A stretch of 64,000 bases of DNA from DATDAH01 sp963792205. GTDB lineage: Bacteria; Actinomycetota; Acidimicrobiia; Acidimicrobiales; DATDAH01. Made by a program: the position numbers and the translations under genes. The stretch spans positions 1-64,000 of the forward strand of contig CAWBVI010000010.1 in the NCBI GenBank assembly GCA_963792205.1. The letters run 5' to 3'. Positions 59,535 through 64,000 of this stretch are shown here, in pieces. Position 1 is the first letter of the stretch. Each line of letters starts with the position of its first letter. The notes under the pieces were generated by a model. That model did no database searches, was not told where the DNA came from, and was given only the letters and a program-made list of their open reading frames with translations.

Positions 59535-60470
59535 TTACGGCTCGGCCGTGAGGTCGGGGCAGACGAGCTCGGGATTGCCCCAGACGGTCTCGGCCAGCGC
59601 GGGGTCCTGGCGCCAGGTCGTGTCCGCCCGAAAGTCCGGGGCGGCGCGCGTGGCGAGATCCGGTGGCAGCAGCGGCAGGACGGCATCGGCGATGAGCGCC
59701 GCGCCGTCCGGGCAGAGGTGCGAGCCGTCACGGGCCATCAGCCGCACGGCCTCGCCGTCGGGACCGGTCGCCGCCTCCCGATAGTGGCCGCGCTCGTCGG
59801 CCAGGAGAGTGGCGGCGTCGAGGAAGCTCGAGCCCGGCACCTGCGCCACCGCCTCCTCGAACGTCCGGTTGAGCACGACGTTCGGTAGGGCCAGGGCGGG
59901 GTCGCGGTGGTTGACCATGCCCACCCAGATGACCTCGGGACCGGCCTGCCTGACCGACTGGAGCCAGGGGACGACGACGTCGTCCCGGAACGTGGCCGGC
60001 CACGCCGGATCGGACGGATCGACCGCCGGCACCGAGCCCTCGGCGATCGCCGTCGCCTCCCAGCGACCGATCATGACGATCGCGACCTCGGCCGCGCCCA
60101 GCAGCTCGCCGGCCGCTTCGGAGGAGAGCGGGGCGTCGGGCAGCAGGGTGTAGAGCCGGAACCGGGCCCCCCGGCCCGGCGCCCCGAGCGCCGCCCGCAG
60201 CGCCGGCCGCAGCGTGGCCATGACCGAATCGCCGAGCAGCACCACGCGGGCCGCGTCGCCGTCGCCTTGGAGGACCTGTTGGGCCGTCAGCGGTGCGGCA
60301 GCCGTCGAGGTCGGCGGCGGGGCCGAGGTCGACGTCGGCGGCGGGGTGGAGGTCGTGGGCGGGGTGATCGACGTGGGGCCGGCCGCCTGGGCGTCCGGCT
60401 GTTGGTCCCGGCCACACGACGTCCCCAGGCCCAGACCGACGATGAGGACCAGGACCAGGCCGCGCCGCAT
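59535..60470 (-). CDS. Secreted SGNH hydrolase-like (DUF459-type) lipoprotein candidate
   Basis: A 311-residue exported protein. N-terminal RRGLVLVLIVGLGLGTSCG has a hydrophobic core ending in a Cys that may be a lipobox (weak, Gly at -3). A Thr/Pro-rich linker follows (about 30-60, repeats of PPTST). The hydrolase part has VVLLGDSVMATLRPALRAAL (catalytic Ser in GDS), IVMIGRWEATAIAEG, VIWVGMVNHRD and the C-terminal Asp-His motif RDGSHLCPDGAALIADAVLP. SGNH domains of this type often (de)acylate cell-wall glycans. It is alone between convergent and divergent neighbours. Confidence 0.82.
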   Translation of the reverse strand: MRRGLVLVLIVGLGLGTSCGRDQQPDAQAAGPTSITPPTTSTPPPTSTSAPPPTSTAAAPLTAQQVLQGDGDAARVVLLGDSVMATLRPALRAALGAPGRGARFRLYTLLPDAPLSSEAAGELLGAAEVAIVMIGRWEATAIAEGSVPAVDPSDPAWPATFRDDVVVPWLQSVRQAGPEVIWVGMVNHRDPALALPNVVLNRTFEEAVAQVPGSSFLDAATLLADERGHYREAATGPDGEAVRLMARDGSHLCPDGAALIADAVLPLLPPDLATRAAPDFRADTTWRQDPALAETVWGNPELVCPDLTAEP

Positions 60471-60544
60471 CGGCCGCCAACGTACCGCGGCTCCCCCGGT
60501 GCGCCTGAGGACCACGATGGCGCCCGTCGGTAACGTGACCAGCC

Positions 60545-61123
60545 GTGGCCGCCTCCTTCCCCATCACCGGCAACCCCGACGACGACCAGCTCCTGATCGA
60601 CGACCCGCTGGCGCTGACGCTGGGCATGCTCCTCGACCAGCAGGTGCCGATGTCGTGGGCCTTCCGCGGGCCCGCCCGCCTGCGGGAGCGCCTCGGGGGC
60701 CGCCTCGACGCCGGCGAGATCGCCGCCATGGGCCCCGACGCCGTGGCCGCGCTGTTCAGCGCCAAGCCCGCCCTGCACCGCTTCCCCGGCTCGATGGGCA
60801 AGCGGGCCCACGCCCTCTGCCAGCACCTGGTCGACCACCACGGGGGCGACGCCGCCGACGTGTGGACCGGCGCGGCCGACGCCGCCGACCTGTCGGCCCG
60901 GGTCAACGCCCTCCCCGGCTTCGGCCAGGAGAAGTCCCAGATCTTCATCGCCCTCCTGGCCAAGCGCTTCGACCGCGCCCCCGCCGGGTGGGAGGCCTAC
61001 GCCGGGCCCTTCGCCGACCCCGAGCCCCGCTCGGTGGCCGACGTCGGCACGGAGGCCCAGCTGCTCGACGTGCGGGCGTGGAAGCAGGCCAAGAGGGCGG
61101 CGGGCAAGGCGAAGACCGACTGA
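60545..61123 (+). CDS. HhH-GPD-type base-excision repair protein (TIGR03252-like)
   Basis: A 192-residue helix-hairpin-helix protein. LALTLGMLLDQQVPMSWAFR resembles the start of the HhH-GPD glycosylase fold, and NALPGFGQEKSQIFIALLAK is the hairpin with Gly-Phe-Gly and the Lys that contacts DNA. The usual catalytic Asp after the hairpin is not obvious (KRFDRAPAGWEAY offers one candidate). Proteins of this short actinobacterial group are annotated as uncharacterised HhH-GPD repair proteins. GTG start; it is divergent from the SGNH gene with 74 bases between. Confidence 0.85.
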   Translation: MAASFPITGNPDDDQLLIDDPLALTLGMLLDQQVPMSWAFRGPARLRERLGGRLDAGEIAAMGPDAVAALFSAKPALHRFPGSMGKRAHALCQHLVDHHGGDAADVWTGAADAADLSARVNALPGFGQEKSQIFIALLAKRFDRAPAGWEAYAGPFADPEPRSVADVGTEAQLLDVRAWKQAKRAAGKAKTD

Positions 61124-61135
61124 ACGGTCCCGGCC

Positions 61136-61927
61136 TCAGGCCGGGACGGCGTCGGGGCGGGCCGCGGTCCGGTGGCGGTCCAGCCAACCGAGCAGCAGGG
61201 CCACCGCCCGGGGGTCGTGGCGAAGCTGGTGGCCCGCGCCGGTCACGATCTTCAGCTCGGCCCCGCCGTGGGCGTCGGCCACCGCCCGGGCGTCGAGCGC
61301 CGGCACGGCGTCGTCCTCGGCCCCGTGCAGGACGAGCAGGGGGCGGGGGCTGAACACCTCGGCGCAGGCCACCGCCCGGATCGTCCGGAGCTCGCGGGCC
61401 CAGGCGTCGAAGGCCTCGGGCATGCCCCGGTCGCCGAAGAGCCCGAGGGACAGCGCGTGCTCGGCCAGGTCCCGGGGCGAGCGGGCCCAGTCGGAGAAGT
61501 CGGCCGGGGCCCCGAGCGCGGCCACCGCATGGACCCGCTCGTCGGCGGCCGCGGCACAGAGGGCGAGCGCGCCGCCGGTCCCGAACCCGACGGTCATGAC
61601 CCCGTCGACGTCGGCGCGAGCGGACAGGTGGGCCACCGCCGCCCGCCCGTCGTTGAGCCAGCCCGCCATCGAGAACCGACCCTGGGACGGGCGGCAGCCC
61701 CGGAAGTTGAAGGCCAGCACGACGCAGTCCACGTCCTGGGCGATGCGGTCGGCCAGCTGCGGATAGGTGTGGGCCGACTTGGGGCCGCTGCCGTGGCCCG
61801 ACGGGAAGCCGTGGCACAGCACCACCCCCGGGTGGGGGCCGCCGGAGGTGCGGGGCAGGGCGAGGTGGCCGCGGAGGGTGATCCCGTCGACCGAGAACTT
61901 GTGCTCCAGGGGGTCGGGCGCGTTCAC
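61136..61927 (-). CDS. Alpha/beta hydrolase (dienelactone hydrolase-like)
   Basis: A 263-residue alpha/beta hydrolase. Strand and oxyanion region PHPGVVLCHGFPSGHGSGPK, VVLAFNFRGCRPSQGRFSMA, the nucleophile elbow position VMTVGFGTGGALALCAAAAD, acid region LLVLHGAEDDAVPALDA and the catalytic His in VTGAGHQLRHDP. The nucleophile elbow reads GFGTGG, so the usual Ser/Cys is replaced by Gly or Thr and activity is doubtful. The GTG start at 61927 overlaps the stop of the small gene upstream (GTGA). Confidence 0.8.
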   Translation of the reverse strand: MNAPDPLEHKFSVDGITLRGHLALPRTSGGPHPGVVLCHGFPSGHGSGPKSAHTYPQLADRIAQDVDCVVLAFNFRGCRPSQGRFSMAGWLNDGRAAVAHLSARADVDGVMTVGFGTGGALALCAAAADERVHAVAALGAPADFSDWARSPRDLAEHALSLGLFGDRGMPEAFDAWARELRTIRAVACAEVFSPRPLLVLHGAEDDAVPALDARAVADAHGGAELKIVTGAGHQLRHDPRAVALLLGWLDRHRTAARPDAVPA

Positions 61928-62133
61928 CCGGACCCGCGGGACCCCTTGAACAGCTTGTAGCCGCGGTTGCGGGCCTCGGCCAGGGTGTCGGGGCCGAAGG
62001 CGAGGAAGCTCTGGGCCGCCATCAGGTCGTCGATGGCCTCGGCCGGCGTGGCGTCGTCGTCGAGGTCGTAGACGACCTGGGAGCGCTTGTCCCCGAGGTA
62101 CCGGTTGTCGGCGAAGCCCTTCGGACGGTCCAT
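61924..62133 (-). CDS. Conserved small protein of unknown function
   Basis: A 69-residue soluble protein (MDRPKGFADNRYLGDKRSQV, then VYDLDDDATPAEAIDDLMAA, AQSFLAFGPDTLAEARNRGY). Its composition is balanced and it has an amphipathic helix followed by a basic end KLFKGSRGSG. No family function is known to me. It is translationally coupled to the alpha/beta hydrolase (GTGA overlap) and divergent from the next small gene with 43 bases between starts. Confidence 0.7.
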   Translation of the reverse strand: MDRPKGFADNRYLGDKRSQVVYDLDDDATPAEAIDDLMAAQSFLAFGPDTLAEARNRGYKLFKGSRGSG

Positions 62134-62176
62134 GGCCGCAGCGTACGAGAAAGCCCCCACCGCTACGGTGCGCCCC

Positions 62177-62557
62177 ATGGCCGCCCTGCCCGCGGACGAG
62201 CGGCCCGTCGACCCGACGCCGGTGCACACCGAGGACCTGCCGCCCACCCCCGTGCGCGACCGGCAGATCCCGGCCTCGGCCTGGGTCGAGGCTCCGCCCG
62301 AGCTGCTCGCCCTGGGCGACGACATCGGCCAACCGGTCGTGGCCTACAAGCGCCGCATCGGCCCGTGGCTGCTGTGGCGGGCCGGGCCGGCGGCCAAGGC
62401 CGATGCCCGCTACCTGGCCGTCGACCACCGCGACCTGAGCCGCCAGCACACCTACCGCCTCCACCCCGACGGCACCGGCGAGGGCACCGGCCCCAGCGGC
62501 ACGACCCACGCCCGGTTCCGGACCTGGAAGGAAGACCTCCGGGACCACGCCGACTGA
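62177..62557 (+). CDS. Conserved hypothetical protein
   Basis: A 126-residue soluble protein. The N terminus is Pro/Asp-rich and probably disordered (DERPVDPTPVHTEDLPPTPV); the middle has PELLALGDDIGQPVVAYKRR and IGPWLLWRAGPAAKADARYL, a possible beta-hairpin domain; the end is charged (FRTWKEDLRDHAD). No catalytic pattern is visible and I do not recognise a family. The start at 62177 is the first ATG after the divergent small gene. Confidence 0.65.
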   Translation: MAALPADERPVDPTPVHTEDLPPTPVRDRQIPASAWVEAPPELLALGDDIGQPVVAYKRRIGPWLLWRAGPAAKADARYLAVDHRDLSRQHTYRLHPDGTGEGTGPSGTTHARFRTWKEDLRDHAD

Positions 62558-62587
62558 GCGGCCGGGCTCAGGCCCTCCGGGTGCCGA

Positions 62588-64000
62588 TCACCGTCGAGTG
62601 ACCTCGAACGCGACGACGTCGATGACCGATGGAACGCGTGTCGATCGCACCGTGACTCGCCGATACAACGATGCGCCTCGTGGCGTGTTCGCCGCCATGG
62701 TCATGGTGGCACGGACATTGTGTGTGGCGCCTGGAGCGACCGAGGGCGAGGCGTAGGTCCCGGCCACGACCCGATTGGTCACATTGAGACCCGCGACGGT
62801 TCGGTAGACGACAGTGAAACGGCCTGACGAACCCTGGCCGCGCAGACGCATCACCTCGGCGAAGAGCCCGTCGTTCTGCAACGAGATGGTGTAGGTCATG
62901 GACGGCTGCCGCGTCGAGTCGGCGATCCACTGGTTGACCGCGTTGGTGTTGTAGATGTTGTTGCCGAGCGACATGCTCCCGCGCTGGATTCTGGCATCGG
63001 GTCGCGGTGCCGCCGCGGGTGTCACCGGGCCCGACGGCCACGACTCGCGACTTGCGCCGACGTCATTCACCGCAGCCACCACGAACCGGTAGGCCGTCCC
63101 ATTGGTCAGGCCGGTGAACACGAACGACGTCGCCGCCGATCCCGTCAGCCTGGTCGTCGGGCCGGTCACGCCGGCCGGTGCCTCACTGCTTCCCCCCAGG
63201 ACCCGCACCTGGTAGTTGGTCACCGCGGACCCCCCGTCAGCGGGCGGCGCGTACCACCTCACCGTGACTTGACCATCGCCGACGATCCCCCCGAGCAGCG
63301 ATGGGTCAAAGGGCACCGTGGCTGGGACGACCACCGCGGAGAGCTCCGATTCGGGGCCCGTCCCCGTGCTGATCACCGGGGTGACCGAGAAGCGGTAGCC
63401 AGTTCCGTTGGTCAAACCGAACGAAGCCATACGACGTCGCGGTCGATTCGACGAACTGGGTCCTCCGACCTTGAACGCCCGACGGCAGGACCCCCATCGG
63501 CCGCGTAGGCCCGGACCAGGTAGTCGGTGAGCTCCGATCCCCCGGTGTCGGCCGGCGCCACCCAGGACAAAGCCACCTGCCAGCTCCCACGAACGACCGA
63601 CACTCCGGTCGGCCGGCGCCCCGGAGACTGCGCCCGGCACCACACCGTCCGAGTGCCAATGACTGGCGCCCCGTGCCGTACTCGTTCACTGCCGCCACTC
63701 GGAACCAGTGAGGCATGCCGTCGGTGAGCCCCACGAAGTCGAACGAGGTCGTGGCTGACCCCACCATCCGTGTTTCCGCCGCGCCCTGTCTGATCATCTG
63801 CACCGCATAGTCCGTCACGGCCGACCCGCCGTCATCGACCGGTGCCGTCCAGGAAAGGGACACCTGACCAACGCCGGGGGATGCGACGACCGCCGTCGGC
63901 TGCCCGGGCGACGGTCACCGTCAGGGCCGACGTGCATCGGCGGGACCGATCACTGCCTGTAGCCCGCGCCGTCAGGAGGACACCCCGGATGCAGACCTCG
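62588..64000 (-). CDS. FN3-repeat secreted protein with GNN-YN C-terminal domain, partial and frameshifted
   Basis: The gene enters from the right edge. At least three fibronectin type III modules are readable: GQVSLSWTAPVDDGGSAVTD with GLTDGMPHWFRVAAVNEYGT; QVALSWVAPADTGGSELTDY in a second frame; and NGTGYRFSVTPVISTG with QVTVRWYAPPADGGSAVTNY and GLTNGTAYRFVVAAVNDVGA in a third. The C-terminal 125 residues are an all-beta domain (SMSLGNNIYNTNAVNQWIAD, MTYTISLQNDGLFAEVMRLR, ATHNVRATMTMAANTPRGAS) like the N-terminal domain of the CAP protein at 41770. Two frame changes (near 63650 and 63425) are needed. An extracellular matrix or adhesion role is likely. The N terminus and signal peptide are outside the window. 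Confidence 0.8.

Overview
The window is high-GC actinobacterial chromosome. Ku with a LigD-type polymerase, a DprE1/DprE2/UbiA set for decaprenyl-phosphoryl-arabinose, a mycothiol-dependent isomerase relative, F420/FMN-type PPOX proteins and a single-chain AceE pyruvate dehydrogenase all point to Actinomycetota. The particular mix, with several short hypothetical proteins, looks more like Acidimicrobiia than Mycobacteriales, but the exact lineage is inference.

Region 1 (1-6503) is an accessory island at the 3' side of an intact tRNA-Val(CAC) gene (6504-6575, minus). Three partial copies of the tRNA 3' half (766, 2487, 4481), all in the same orientation, cut it into about 2 kb segments. Two copies are followed by the same arm: a hairpin with compensatory changes, then four helically phased TGACC motifs. 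This is what a tandem array of elements integrated by a tyrosine recombinase would leave. All genes here (class V aminotransferase, PH/GRAM-like protein, secreted proteins, Ig-like repeat protein) carry several frameshifts, and no integrase is visible.

Region 2 (6653-10048) holds a VOC protein, an AGE-family epimerase and the NHEJ pair ku-ligD(pol). Region 3 (10103-20876) is a cell-surface glycan locus: a flippase, three tandem paralogous GT-C-like membrane proteins, then, convergently, WecE, a sulfotransferase, a GtrB-like glycosyltransferase and two methyltransferases. Region 4 (21006-34878) has a membrane protein, an Xaa-Pro peptidase, a lipoate/2-oxoacid dehydrogenase operon with a LipB-LipA fusion (lpd, E2, lipBA), dprE2-ubiA-dprE1, two sugar epimerases and a DUF4012 protein. 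Region 5 (34883-40725) is catabolic: TetR, PPOX, FAH, extradiol dioxygenase, aldehyde dehydrogenase and a glutamine-synthetase-like ligase. Region 6 (40729-64000) is mixed: glycosyltransferase, CAP protein, M28 peptidase, a DUF559-like nuclease, hydantoinase A/B, a J-domain protein, an RNase HI-SLOG fusion, AceE, a LuxR regulator, an SGNH protein, small hypotheticals and an FN3 surface protein running off the end.

The clearest non-gene signal is a family of 49-nt near-palindromes that occurs only as doublets (49 + 12-nt spacer + 49, period 61) at four intergenic loci (22880, 30515, 47011, 48190). One doublet supplies the likely start codon of a peptidase, another the stop codon of an epimerase, and two bracket the nuclease gene. 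Single-base frameshifts also occur in otherwise healthy core genes (ligD, galE, DUF4012, bphC, hyuA, aceE, FN3), so part of the disruption is probably assembly error.
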